A stretch of DNA of 64,000 nucleotides from Leptobrachium leishanense (GCA_009667805.1 CM019072.1:33845519-33909518); one strand, 5' to 3'; positions 1 through 10,794 are shown, counted from the first letter of the stretch. The notes: generated by a model from the sequence alone, not told the origin. A program made the numbers and translations.

Positions 1-689
1 GTAAGTCCCATCAAAAAGGCTCAAAAATGTGGTGTCTAGGGTACCCGGGTACTGTGTTCAAATGGCCAGTGAACAAAAAGAATAATCTTTGACTAGTCAC
101 CGTTGGGGCCCTGTGAATTGAAGCAATTTAACAAGTGCGCTTTCGTTTTGGAACCATGGGCCTGGAGGCCTCTCACCCATCCGTCGAACGAAATGGCCAG
201 AACCAATGTCTCGACCAAAGGATCTCTCTCTGCTTTAGACTGGGACTCGGTGCCAACAAATCTGCTCCCCGCTTGCCGGCCAAATCTCCGCAACCGGAAC
301 AACGATCCGCCGCCTGCACTCCCAATCGATCGTCGCGGCCTCCTAACTCGAGGTCCTACCGGAACCTGGTTGTCCTCCCAGCAGTTAAGCGCAGTGTAGT
401 AAGCGATAACAAACTCTCTGTCTCCAATCTCCAGCACTGGATACGATGGCGCTCGCACTCCGGCCTGGCTGTGATCCCGGACAGTGTTTCTGCATGCGTC
501 CTACTCAGGGCCGTCCAAGACATTGTGCTGCCTGGAGCGAAGGATGAAATGCTGCCCCCCAAAAAAAAAACACGCAGTGTGTATGAGCGTATCACAGTGC
601 GCCACAGCAAGAAAATTCAAACACTCATACACACCGTACATTAGAATTTTATTGCTGTGGAGCTCTGCGATACAGTAATGTGAGGTGTA
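1..689. other. Unassigned sequence with one unrecognised ORF
   Basis: A minus-strand open frame of 121 codons spans 93-458. It is arginine-rich in the middle and shows no motif that I recognise. A plus-strand frame overlaps it. I see no splice-like structure or transposon terminus. It may be a fragment of a degraded repeat. No function is proposed. Confidence 0.3.
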
Positions 690-1080
690 TTTAACTGAGC
701 CCAGCGTCACATACCCAGCAGTGCCCAGTGTCACATACCCAGCAGTGCCCAGCATCACATAACCAGCAGTGCCCAGCTTCACATGCCTAGCAGAGCCCAG
801 GGTCACATACCCACCAGTGCTCAGCGTCACATACCCAGGCTCACTCATGGATATATTTGCCCCCAGGCTCACACATGGATATATTTGTCCCAGACTCACT
901 CATGGATATGTTTGCCCCCAGGCTCACTCATGGATAGATTTTCCCCAGGCTCACTCATTAATATATTTGCCCCAGGCTCACTCATGGATATATTTGCCCC
1001 AGGCTCACTCATGGATATATTGCCCCAGGCTCACTCATGGATAGATTGCCCCAGGCTCACCTCTGCCACCACAGGCCCAG
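690..1080 (+). repeat. Minisatellite (CTCAYNCATGGATATATTTGCCCC-like unit)
   Basis: Two related tandem phases are visible. At about 690-835 there is a unit built on CCCAGCRTCACATAC. At about 836-1080 there is a roughly 27-31 bp unit built on GGCTCACTCATGGATA followed by TTTGCCCC. The second unit is the reverse complement of the minisatellite at 33640-35405, so the two arrays belong to one family. The open frames through it are repeat translations, not genes. Confidence 0.85.
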
Positions 1081-1087
1081 GCTGAGG

Positions 1088-1313
1088 GGCGGATTGTGCG
1101 GCCGCCGCGTTCATTCCTTCAACGAGCGGCAGCCTGCATGTATCTGCCACTCGCCTGGGATCCACCCTCCAACCCTTCCGTGATCTCGTTAGATCGCGGA
1201 GTTCACGTGATCTCGATCACGGCAGGCTGGAGGATCGATCTCAGGCAAGCGGCAGATACTCATGCAGGCTGCCACTCGTTGAAGGAACGAACGCAGTGGC
1301 CGCACAATCCGCC
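1088..1313. repeat. GC-rich near-palindrome (about 95-nt arms)
   Basis: The arm at about 1088-1185 is the approximate reverse complement of 1214-1313. Shared blocks include GCGGATTGTGCGGCC, TTCCTTCAACGAG and GGCAGCCTGCATG. The centre contains further short palindromes (GTGATCTCGATCAC). It starts directly after the minisatellite. A similar GC-rich palindrome flanks the related minisatellite at 33468-33608, which suggests a composite element. Confidence 0.8.
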
Positions 1314-1604
1314 GATAAAAAAATAGTGCAGCGCAGCAGCGGCGCCGGTGGCTGAAAGTTGCCGCCCCCGAATTTCTGCCGCCTGGCGCTGCTGCTCCGC
1401 TCTGCACCATTGTCGGGCCGGCCCTGGTCCTACTCCGCTCGTCCCTCTGCTCGTTCTCCCCTTCCAAGCACGAGGCTGCTGATGTCTTTCCTTGGCGCCA
1501 CGCGCCAACTTCCTGTCCTCTTCGCAAAGGGTTCTGGGATGTTCCACAATGTCTCTAGCTCTGTCTCCCTCTAGTGGTAACAATAGTTCAATAAACTAGA
1601 GCTA
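1314..1604. other. GC-rich unassigned stretch
   Basis: This is GC-rich sequence between the palindrome and a MITE. It could be the rest of the composite palindrome element. I see no convincing coding signal. Confidence 0.35.
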
Positions 1605-2244
1605 ATCTAATGCAGCGCTACACTACGTTCGTAAAAATGACGTGCAAAACGAAGTGTAATACGCGAGCAGTAACGTAGCGCACGTAAATCAGTGTGCAGA
1701 CTGTTTTTTTCGCGGGATTCAGCCAATCAGAATTAAGAACCTTAATTGACATCAATTTTCCTTAATTGACTCACTTAAGTTTTTGTGCCTGTCAAAGTAA
1801 ATCTGAGTATACATGCTGCAGCAATAAAAAATATGCACGAATTCATAAATTTATTGTTTGGGTATGTGTAGAATGTGTAACTATACGGTGCTGTATTTTT
1901 TTTTTGTGCTGGTGTTTTTCGCTTCGGCCAGAACGTTCCGATTTGCAGTTACCACCAGCTTTTCAAAGATGTTAAAATTATGCGCGCAAACGTCGTTCGT
2001 AAAAAGATGCGCATCGATTGAAATACCATCCGCATACCAGCGCACGAATGAATTTGCGCTCACAATGTTAAGTATAGGACGCGCACAGTTCATCACGCTC
2101 GCGCAGGTCCATCCGCGTTAAACGTTAACGCGCATCGTTTGCGCGAACGTTGTAATACGACGTTCAGCGCAAAGGGTTTTGTCCCTCACGCAAATGTGCA
2201 TTTGCACACGCAAAATGCACTGCGCGAAGAATGTAATAGGGGCC
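1605..2244. mobile_element. MITE, degraded copy of the element at 6852-7575
   Basis: It shares long blocks with 6852-7575, including TGCAGCAATAAAAAA, TTATTGTTTGGGTATGTGT and a GAATGTAATAGGG-type right end. It is rich in GCG and CGC words. The left terminal repeat is not recognisable, so the left boundary is approximate. No transposase is encoded. The small ORFs at 1766-2121 are frames through the repeat. Confidence 0.6.
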
Positions 2245-3284
2245 AAGGTTTTTTTTATATAAATAACGTCCATGTACTAACTGCCTAGATGATCTTAGCT
2301 TAAAATTTTCCTAATGGTGTGATCTGGGAGAAAATCAGGGGTTGTCAAGTGGGAATGCTTAGGAACGCAGTTCGCCTACTATTTTCTCAGAAGGATTGGA
2401 GTTCCCTTTTGGCCCACTCACACATGGAGAAGCTTTTATTAGGTTCCAATCATATGATTGGAACCTATGAAGTCACCAGAAATGTATGATATGTAACTAT
2501 CATAAAGATTTCCTAAATGCCAGTTTTTCTTTTGGTTAAACAATGATGTCAAAGTTGCGTGTGAAGTGGTGGGGTAAGTGCGACATGTCAATGGTTAATT
2601 GTGGAGCAGAAATTATATTGAGTTCACACACTTTAATTTTTTACGACTAGACCTCGGAAAAAAATAATTGCATTCCCGAAAAGGAAAGATTACATGTCTT
2701 GACAGATTTTTCTTTCATTGGGTGGACAGTCCTCAGAACGGAGATTTCAAATACAATACCTCAAGCTATATCTGGAATGAATGCCTATGGAGATGAATCT
2801 GTCTGGGGATTACCTGGTGACGTTAGACTCCTGATAAACAGGTCAAGAGAATATGTGCTTTTTACGTCTGACCAAGATATCAGCATTTGCTCCATGCGCT
2901 AATGCGTTGCTCTGACATAAACACCGAACATTTGTCCTATTTTATTGTTATTCTCATTTATCTCTGAGGTGCCAACGCATTCTACAGCACTAAATGTAAT
3001 TTACAACCTTCTATTCTGCGCCTCAGTCACAGGAATACCTAAACAGACCTACTGATTTGTAATCTGCTCCAAGGTTTCTATAACATCCGAGACTTAAATC
3101 CTCGTAACTGGTTCACCTTTCAATGCTCTCTGTCTGCCCAGTCTGGCTTTCTTGCATGTAATAAAACGTAGTAAAATATGCACTATGCAAGTGTCATATA
3201 TTAGTATGAAGAGAGTGGTGTCTGAGTCAAGGACTTATAAAAAGTTATGTATCCTTCAGTCTAAAAAACAATTCTGACTCTACC
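2245..3284. other. No gene recognised; contains a 28-bp perfect palindrome
   Basis: This is AT-rich sequence without coding signal. A perfect palindrome lies at 2440-2467 (half-site AGGTTCCAATCAT followed by its complement, with one more T/A pair outside). Nothing else can be supported. Confidence 0.5.
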
Positions 3285-3930
3285 ACATGAATGGCGCAGC
3301 CAAAATCGAGACTTCTCAGACCAGGCAACGTTTTTTCCAATCTTTTGTCCAATTTTGGTGAGCCTGTGCGAATTGTATCCTCAGTTTCCTGTTCTTAGGT
3401 GACAGGAGTGGCACCTGGTGTTATCTGCTGCTGCTGTAGCCCATCTGCTGCTGCTGTAGCCCATCTGCTTCAAGGTTGGGCATGTTGCGCGTTCACAGAT
3501 TGTATTCTGCATTCCTTGGTTGTAACAAGTGATTATTCGAGTTACTGTTGCCCTTTCTCCACCGACCTGTGACATCAACAAGGCATTTTCATCCACACAG
3601 CTGCCGCTCACTGGATATTTTCTCTTTTTCTGACCATTCTCTGTAAACCCTAGAGATGGTTGTGCATGAAAATCCCAGCAGATCAGCTGTTCTTGAAATA
3701 CTCAGACCAGACCGTCTGGCGCCAACAACCATGCCACATTCAAAGCCACTTAAGACCCCTTTCTTCCCCATTCTGATGCTCAGTTTGAACTTCAGCAAGT
3801 CGTCTTCACCGCGTCTAGATGCCTAAATTCATTGAGTTGCTGCCATGTGATTGGCTGATTAGCAATTTGTATTAACAAGCAATTGAACAGGTGTACCTAA
3901 TTAAGCGGCCGGTGAGGGTATAATACTAAA
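3285..3930 (-). pseudogene. Tc1-like transposase remnant (N-terminal part)
   Basis: The minus-strand frame at 3798-3589 reads as the paired-like helix-turn-helix DNA-binding domain of a Tc1/mariner transposase. It contains GMVVGARRSGLSIS and TTISRVYREWSEKEK. After a frame break it continues at 3611-3381 with RKxTVT...ITxxYNQGMQNTI-type sequence of the second HTH region. A short tandem duplication of CTGCTGCTGTAGCCCATCTG near 3427-3466 interrupts it. The catalytic DDE half is missing. The element's 5' terminal sequence, with AGGTGTACCTAATTAAG and GGCCGGTGAG, lies near 3890-3920. It is a dead 5' fragment. Confidence 0.8.
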
Positions 3931-4336
3931 ATACTGTATTAAAAAATTGAGTTTGAAGCACAAATCTTATCTGATAATGTTAGGCCGGGACAGATTAGTA
4001 TTCTGTATGCAGGGGACACAAGTTAGTATGGGATAACCACTAAATGCAGGACCCTTATATATACATGAGCATGGCCGAATCGTGATAGTGACCAGAAGGC
4101 AGGATAAATATTCGCAGCTGTAGGCAAGTGGAGAAAGAGGTCAGGCGGCAACAAGGATAATGATTAAAGTGGTCTCATTGACATTCGACTTTGCTATGTT
4201 GCGCAGCACAAAGCTGTCCTCATGCCGAGTGCATGCGCAGTGACAGAGCGTAGATGCAGAGTTCCTAGTTCAGTGGTCAGCGAGCATTTCGGCGCTAGGT
4301 CTGAAACTTTTTATCTGGTAATGTATAGTAATTTGA
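3931..4336. other. No feature recognised
   Basis: This is intergenic sequence between the Tc1 fragment and a MITE. No open frame or repeat structure is supported. Confidence 0.4.
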
Positions 4337-5060
4337 GGGGTTATTGAGAAAGCACTGAAATGTCGCCGACATTTCGTTGCCCTCTCGCTCCCCGCGCCTC
4401 CATGCACTTCAGGGAATCAAAGTTCGCCACCCTACAGTGTATTCAGCATGCACCACAGGGCCTTCGGAGTGCAGGGAAAACCCGCCGCAAACCCGACGGA
4501 TACTCGCCGAACACTCACCAAAAACCCACAGAAACCGCAGTAAAAACCACGCCGAATACTCTGAAAAAATCCGACAAGTCAAGCTGGCGAGACGCCGAAC
4601 ACAGCACAGAGCAGCCGCCGGAAAAAGTCGACAAGCTGACGAACGGGGTAAAAAAAAAGGAAAAATCATTTTGCAGAAAAAATCCCCAAAAATGTCTAAA
4701 AGATCAATAAATAAAGAGACTTTTTACTGCAGAATAAAATAATAAACGGTTTATTAGATATTGGATTAAAACGTGAATATTTTTAACATTGAAGCCCATG
4801 GGATTCTCCTGAATAAACCTGACGAATGAAACCACCGAACAGCATGGCATTTTGCAACTTTTCACTGCTGCTCGGTGTCTCTGAATAGATTAACCATAGC
4901 TTCTCTATGGGGGATTTCACTGCCGTCGAACAGCACCGTACGTAAAGTTGGCGAACTGCCTGCTCTCTGAATAGCTGAATGGCCCCGAAATGGCACCGTA
5001 TGCTGAATTTCCGTGTCCGGTTACACTTCAGCGACATTTCGGATCTCTCTGAATAACCCC
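4337..5060. mobile_element. MITE with GGGGTTATT termini and 5-bp TSD
   Basis: It starts GGGGTTATTGAGAAAGC and ends GCTCT...CTGAATAACCCC, giving imperfect terminal inverted repeats. It is flanked by identical TTTGA at 4332-4336 and 5061-5065. Its interior (CTCTGAATAGATTAACCAT, GCTTCTCTATG, GATTTCACTGCC) is shared with 36904-37174 and, inverted, with 55814-56592. No transposase is present. ORFs at 4360-4742 and 5037-4783 are not considered genes. The superfamily is uncertain; a 5-bp duplication fits some hAT-related or Transib groups. Confidence 0.7.
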
Positions 5061-5437
5061 TTTGATCTTGCTATTTGAACACAGGAAGAAGAAAGTAATA
5101 ATATAACGACGAATCGATTTTTCCCTCGTTGTCACCTTACCCTCACTATGATTTTGAAAGCTTCCTCGATTTGTCACATTAACGGTGTTAATTTTGATGA
5201 CTAATAATTTCCGTCAAACATTTAGTCGACTACATTTTTTTCAGTGACAAAGACTAGACTATAAATAAAGAAAAAATGTTAGATTGACTAAAACTATGAC
5301 GAAAATCTATTGACATTTTTGATGATGAATAAAAACTAGACAAATAAGCACGGGAGGGACTATTTGTGAAGAGATCTAATTATTTCAGTCCGCGTGTTCC
5401 GTAAATTAAGAAAACAAAACGTCAGGTTTTATTGTTT
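5061..5437. other. AT-rich, no gene recognised
   Basis: AT-rich spacer between two MITEs. Nothing is supported. Confidence 0.4.
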
Positions 5438-5445
5438 TCCAGTAC

Positions 5446-6366
5446 TAGACTTGCGCACCGATTTTTTTTTTCGGTTCGGTTCGGTTCGTTCGTATTTTGT
5501 AAATTTTGGTTTCGGCTCGTTTCGGACGATTTCCGATTCGGTTCGTTTCGTTTTCGTTTCGTTTTTCGGATCGACCTTTTTTCGTAATTTCGGAAATTTT
5601 CGTGTTTTTCGGAACGTCTGTTCTCCTCGTTTCAAAGTGTCTATTCGTTTTGACGTAAACTAATGGTTTTTCGGATCCGATATTTCTGTCGATACGATAA
5701 TTCTGTCAATACGATAATTCTGCCATTGAGATTTCTCATGTTTTACAAGAAGGATACATTGAGATTTCTCTGGTTTCACAAGAAGGATACATTGAGATTT
5801 CTCTGGTTTTACAAGAAGGATACATTGAGATTTCTCATGTTTCACAAGAAGGATACATTGAGATTTCTCATGTTTCACAAGAAGGATACATTGAGATTTC
5901 TCATGTTTCACAAGAAGGATACATTGAGATTTCTCTGGTTTTCCAGGAAGGATACATTGAGATTTCTCATGTTTTACAAGAAGGATACATTGAGATTTCT
6001 CATTTTTTACAAGAAGGATACATTGAGATTTCTCATGTTTTACAAGAAGGATACATTGAGATGGGAATGATACAAAATTACAGAATCAGCGATATAACCA
6101 AAAAATACATTGTCCAAAATTACTGAAATGGAACCGAAATCAGGAATGGAGCCGAAATTCCGAATGGAACGAAAATGATTTTCGATTTTACACATTTCTA
6201 GTCCATTCGAAAATTCCGAACAAATTTTCGTTTCGTTTCGTAAATTTTTTCGGATCTGCTGTTTTCGGATCTGAAAGTTTTTCGTAAAATCGTCTGAATC
6301 CGAATGCATGAATCGGGAAATTTCGTGAAAATTCCAAAATTCCGAAACCCGAAACGCACATCCCTA
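5446..6366 (+). mobile_element. hAT MITE, TTTTCG family, copy 1
   Basis: Termini are TAGACTTGCGCACCG at the left and the complement of TAGGGATGTGCGTTTCGG at the right. It is flanked by an 8-bp duplication with one mismatch (TCCAGTAC at 5438-5445, TCCAGTAT at 6367-6374), as expected for hAT. Both ends consist of iterated TTTTCGG/CGAAAA words. The same family occurs at 47997-48574 and 55295-55792. This copy is longer because it holds a 33-bp minisatellite at 5724-6062. No transposase is encoded. Confidence 0.85.
5724..6062. repeat. 33-bp minisatellite inside a hAT MITE
   Basis: About ten copies of a 33-bp unit containing TACATTGAGATTTCTC and ACAAGAAGGA. Because 33 is a multiple of three, the array is open on both strands (135 codons plus, 83 codons minus). 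Those frames are by-products. The other two family members lack this array. Confidence 0.9.
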
Positions 6367-6851
6367 TCCAGTATTCCCTACGGAAGAGAAGAATGAGTTA
6401 CTATGGAATATCTTGTTCTTCTCCTTCTAGCCATGAATTAACGGCTACTATACAAAGTATAGGAGACACGAATTTACAGTAAGTAACATGTGAGCTGCAT
6501 GCAGAGCTAGTAACATGATTGGAAGAAAACCTCAAGCCATCAATATTGTGGATGCAGAAGCAGACACGGACAGTTCGAGTTGTTAGTCGAAACGACTTGG
6601 TTTAGAGCTCTGAATGTCTCTGCATTTTCTCCTAGGTATAACGTAGTATGTTGGAATAATAGGCGGGACGTAGAATTGGGAAATACTTAAAACATGTTGA
6701 AATGATTTAGAGGAAGCTTAAAACCACATGTGACTTCAATGGAATTTCTAATGTATAATTTATTCATTACAGATGTGAGTTGTGCAAGTGGGTGAATCCT
6801 GGTTGTGGTGTATTCATCTATGGTCAAAGCTGTGAAATCATAAAACACAAT
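6367..6851. other. No gene recognised
   Basis: Spacer between two MITEs, without recognisable coding sequence or repeat structure. Confidence 0.4.
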
Positions 6852-7575
6852 GGGCTCTATTACATCCTCCGCGCAAATTCGTAAGCGCAATTTTTTTTGC
6901 GCGCAGCGTAAAATGTTAACGCGCGTAAATTAACGCAGGTATTACGATCCGAATGCATTTTTTCATCCGTCCGAAAATATCGCGCGTAAAAAAGATGCGC
7001 AAAATTGAGTGTAAATTAACGCTGAGCGAAGAAATCGGTGGGCAGACTGTTTTTTTCACGCGATTCACCCAATCAGAATTAAGGACCACATTTGTCTCCC
7101 GTTCAGTTTTTGCGCCTGTCAAAGTAAATCTGAGTATACATGCTGCAGCAATAAAAAAAAAGCACGCACAACCTCTCAATTTTATTGTTTGGGTATGTGT
7201 AGAATGTGTAGCTATACTTTGCTGTATTTTGTTTTCGCGCTGGCGTATTTCGTTTCGGCCAGAACGTTCAGATTTGCCGTTACCACCAGCTTTTCAAAGA
7301 CGTTATAATTATGCGCGCAAACGTCGTTTGTAAAAAGTTGTGCATTGATTGTAATACCATCCGCGTACAAGCGCACGAACGCATTTGCGCTCACAATGTT
7401 AATTATGGGATGCACGCACGAACTTTCGCTCGCACAGGGTAACTTGCGTTAGATGTTAACACGCATCGTATGCGCGAACGTTGTAATTTGACGGTCAGCG
7501 CAAAGGGTTTTTCCCCTCGCGTTAATGCGTTTTTCCGCAAGCGCAAATTTTTGCGCAAAGAATGTAATAGAGCCC
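6852..7575. mobile_element. MITE with GGGCTCTATTACAT termini
   Basis: The left end GGGCTCTATTACAT matches the complement of the right end ATGTAATAGAGCCC exactly. AAT flanks both sides (6849-6851 and 7576-7578), a possible 3-bp duplication that would suit a PIF/Harbinger-like element. The interior is rich in GCGC and CGCG words and shares long blocks with 1605-2244. No transposase is encoded, and the small ORFs are repeat frames. Confidence 0.75.
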
Positions 7576-7578
7576 AAT

Positions 7579-8639
7579 GTGAGGGGTATATACTAGAATA
7601 AAATAGCACCTGATCTCACCCTGATGTCTCCTCCTGCAGACGTCAATCTTGTAGAAAGTAAATGAAATAGAAAGTAGGGGTGGATCTATAAAACAAATCA
7701 GACCATGATCGTGCAGTATTAAAAACACTGAAAAATATATTTTGGCCTCCTAGGACCGAACTCATAGAATGTGATAGTGTATTGGACACATCAATATAAT
7801 GATGCCACTGGTCTCTCAAGATGCGTCTCTGCCTTGTCCAGAATGACAAGGATGACTCCATTTGGAAAAAAAGTGGATTTATTGGAATTAACATAAAAAC
7901 AAATATTTCAACGCGTTTCGCCCGTTCTAAACTATGGACTTCATCAGGGAATAACATATTTGGTTTGGTAAAGATTATTTATAGAGATAATTTCGCAGGC
8001 TTTTCGTCCATCGTCCTATCAGCACGTGGCTGACGTCATCATGAGGCGCTATCATCCCGTCAATTCGTGTTTCCGGATATCATCCCGAGTGCTTCGTGCA
8101 CTTGCTCTGTGTCAAGCGGCTCAGCTGCCCACACTGACGTCATCTCTACGTGCACCGTAACGTCCTCCTTGCGGCACAAATACGTCTTGGGCATCCAGAT
8201 CGGATCGCCATCTTAGTAGGGGATTTTGCAGCCTGTTATATGTCCTTCAATAGTTCATAAAAAGTCTCTCATTGCCCACATGTAAAAAAGAAAACATATA
8301 CACAGCTGGGAAATCAACCTACCCTTTGTTGATCATAAAGAAAATTTACAACCACAACTGATGAAAAAAAGCATGATTTCCATATTTGAAGCTTGCACGG
8401 TAGTATGGCATGTCACCACACTGGCAGCTGAATTTCAATATATACTAACTTGTTATGTTGATGACCTCCATATTTAAGGTCATCGATCACTTCTCTTTGT
8501 GTTCCATGCTTGTTAGATTTCTCACATCCTGAAAAATTAGACAACAAACACATAGCCACCTCCCAGGATTTAACTAAGCACAGAGGTGTGAGCCTTCCAA
8601 TGGATAATTACTGCCATGATTAATATGTTTCAGCTACAA
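7579..8639. other. Non-coding repeat region around a hammerhead-like motif
   Basis: No transposase or host gene is seen. The region carries a hammerhead-like motif at 7903-7957 and a GC-richer segment with repeated TGACGTCAT-type words at 8030-8160. It could be the terminal part of a retroelement that uses such ribozymes. The reverse transcriptase itself is not present. Confidence 0.4.
7903..7957 (-). ncRNA. Hammerhead-ribozyme-like motif (degenerate stem I)
   Basis: On the minus strand, CTGATGA (complement of 7941-7947) is followed by GTCC, a loop, GGGC and GAAAC (complement of 7915-7919), then GCGTT. This is the order of the hammerhead core: CUGAUGA, stem II (GUCC with GGGC), GAAA, a stem III palindrome ACGCGU, then an H cleavage nucleotide. 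The sequence before the core (UAUUCC) pairs with that after the cleavage site (GAAAUA) with one mismatch, giving stem I. Stem III is too short for a monomeric hairpin, so activity would need a dimeric fold. The identification is from the core only. Confidence 0.5.
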
Positions 8640-9080
8640 AAAAATGAGGTCAAGTGACTCTCTGAATATACTGAATGAGCAGGTTTTCCCATCAATGGGT
8701 TTTTTCTCCCCTGATGGCACAGCGGGCATATTTCAAGACGGCAATGCCAGGATTCATAGGGCTCAAATTGTGCAAGAGTGGTTCAGGGAGCATGAGACGT
8801 CATTTTCACACATGGATCGGCCACCGCACAGTCCAGGCCTTAACCCCATTGAGAATCTTTGGGATAATGTGTTGGAGAAGACTTTAACATTGCTGCGACT
8901 CTCCCAGCATCAATACAACATCCTGACCACAAATTAATGCAACTCTGGATGGAAATAAATGATGTGACATTGCATGAGCATATCGAAACAATGTCACAGC
9001 AAAAAGGTGCCAGAATCACAGGAAAAGGCTGTCCGATGAAATATTAGAGTGTTTGACTTTTCATATTTGACAAGGCCGTG
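8640..9080 (+). pseudogene. Tc1-like transposase remnant (C-terminal part)
   Basis: The frame 8644-8937 (97 codons) encodes the catalytic C-terminus of a Tc1 transposase: [18 protein letters not shown] with the second aspartate region, then [15 protein letters not shown] with the glutamate. The first aspartate and the DNA-binding domains are missing. The sequence near 9040-9080 (TTTGACAAGGCCGTGTA) looks like the element's 3' end. A second in-phase frame overlaps because of an indel. It is a dead 3' fragment and not part of the Tc1 piece at 3285-3930, which lies in the other orientation. Confidence 0.8.
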
Positions 9081-9254
9081 TATAACTTGATTAAATAGTA
9101 CCCTTCATCCTCACTATTGGGTAGCTCCACTGCCTGATTCCTAATTATACGGCAGCTCTTTTGGTCTCACCTGACAGGTAAATATCAGCTGCTCTGATTA
9201 GACCTCAGATTGCTGTAGGTAGGACAGGTGCACTTTAAAGCGCTCCAATGAGAT

Positions 9255-10031
9255 ATTATTATTCTTTATTTATATAGCGTCAGCATATTCCACAGCGCTG
9301 AACAATGGGCACTATATAGACAAGGTTACAATACAATGAGACTGAACAATATTTGATAAACCAGTACAGGAGGAAACAAGGGCCCTATTCCCATGGGTAC
9401 TCACAATCTAGAAGGGTTGGGGTGGAAACAGGAGGAGAGGACTGCAAGGTGAGAGAGGAGGACTGCAAGGTGAGAGTGATGGACTGCAAGGTGAGAGTGA
9501 TGGGCTGCAAGGTGAGAGTGATGGACTTCAAGGTGAGAGTGGAGGACTGCACGGTGAGAGTGAGGGACTGAGGATGAGAGTGGTGGACTGGTTGGGGCAG
9601 TGAGGTGTATCAGTGAGTCGGGTGGTAGGCTTGCCTGAATAGGAATGTCTTAAAGGAGCGATCGAAGGAAGGGAAAGTAGGGGAAAGTCTGACAGTACGA
9701 GGGAGAGCGTTCCAGAGGATGGGAGCTGCGCGTGAGAAATCCTGCAGTCTATCATGGGAAGAGGCGATGCGGGGAGAAGCTAGGCTCAGGTCGCTGTTTG
9801 ACCTTAGGGAGCGGGCTGGGGTGTATTTAGTGATTAGTGAGGACAGGTAGTGGGGAGTTGAGTTAGTGAGAGCTTTGTAGGTCAGGGTAAGGATTTTGAA
9901 TTTTATTCTGCAGTAGATGGGGAGCCGGTGAAGGGACTCGCAGAGGGGAGCGGCAGAGACAGAGCGCAGAGCGGCGGGTTAGGTGGATGAACCTGGCACA
10001 GGCATTTCGAATGGATTGTAAGGGGGTGAGG
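9255..10031 (-). pseudogene. L2-like LINE, 3' end (RT C-terminal region and tail)
   Basis: The minus strand from 10031 to about 9600 reads, with frame breaks, as the region after the reverse transcriptase of an L2/CR1-group LINE (IRNACARFIHLTRRS, then SLRSNSD/SHAAP..LWN-like remnants). The 3' end is the A/T-rich tail at about 9255 (TATAAATAAAGAATAATAAT on the minus strand). A 21-bp minisatellite sits in it at 9430-9595. The sequence joins exactly to 14147 once the LTR element 10032-14141 is removed (TSD TGAGG). The copy is dead. Confidence 0.75.
9430..9595. repeat. 21-bp minisatellite
   Basis: About seven tandem copies of a 21-bp unit containing GACTGCAAGGTGAGAGTGATG, with drift toward the end. 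It lies in the LINE 3' portion. Confidence 0.85.
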
Positions 10032-10794
10032 TGTCACGTCCTGGGTCTCTGGCGCCCCCTCTGGCTTCTATGGATATTGCATCCAAGTTCTGGACCTTTG
10101 ATTCACGTTCAAGCCTGGACCTCACCTGGACTCAATTGTTTAAGTGGACTCTGTATATAAGCAGGCATCGCCCTAAGAAGGGCGCTGCCTCATTTTGGTA
10201 TTCACTCTGATCCTAGCCTCCAGTTTATCCTTGTTCTCAGTCTGATCCATGTTCTCAGTTTGTTCTGTATTCCTAGTCTTGATTCAAGCCTCACTGTGAT
10301 TCTAGCTTCATTCTGATCCTGATCCGGCTTCAGTGTACTCTGCTCATGCATTCATGCTCAGGTCTGTCTTGCTTAGGTGATGTTTGCATTTAATATATCC
10401 TTTCTTAGTTCTTCTGTCTATATTCAGGTCTATGTTCTTGGTTCAAGTTCATGTCTAATATTCATGTTTTCTCTAGTTTAAATCTGGTTTATGTTCTTGC
10501 TTATGTTGCTCTAGTGCTTAGCCCTCTCATGTTGTTGCTTTTTGATTAGCTATCTGTTTCATGCATTTCGTTCTGATCTGGTTCTATGTTTTGGTATTTG
10601 TATCTCAGTATTTTAGTTTATTTCTAGTGCTCAGGTCTTTAGTTTCATGTGTGTTTTTCTTGATCCTTGCTGTTTATATACTTTGCTGTTGTAAATAAAT
10701 CCCTTGTTTTTGTTTATACATTCATGGGTCATGTCTGACTGCTCAAGAAGCTCACACCCCTTCTGTGCCATGTCAGGTCAGGCCCACCGTCACA
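10032..10794 (+). repeat. 5' LTR of non-autonomous LTR retrotransposon
   Basis: It begins TGTCACGTCCTGGG and ends CCGTCACA, with the TG...CA ends of LTRs. It is 763 bp, the same length as the 3' copy at 13379-14141, with only a few substitutions seen by eye. The 5-bp flank TGAGG at 10027-10031 recurs at 14142-14146. AATAAA at 10694 is a likely polyadenylation signal. The low divergence suggests a recent insertion. Confidence 0.95.

Noticed and set aside
93..458. Possible host exon or DIRS-type gag
   Set aside because: An open frame alone is not enough. No motif, splice signals or partner ORF were recognised.
690..1080. Possible CRISPR array (regular repeats)
   Set aside because: Units are contiguous and degenerate with no unique spacers, and the context is eukaryotic. 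It is a minisatellite.
5663..6070. ORF of 135 codons made of an 11-residue repeat
   Set aside because: It is the 33-bp minisatellite read in frame and is absent from other copies of the same MITE.
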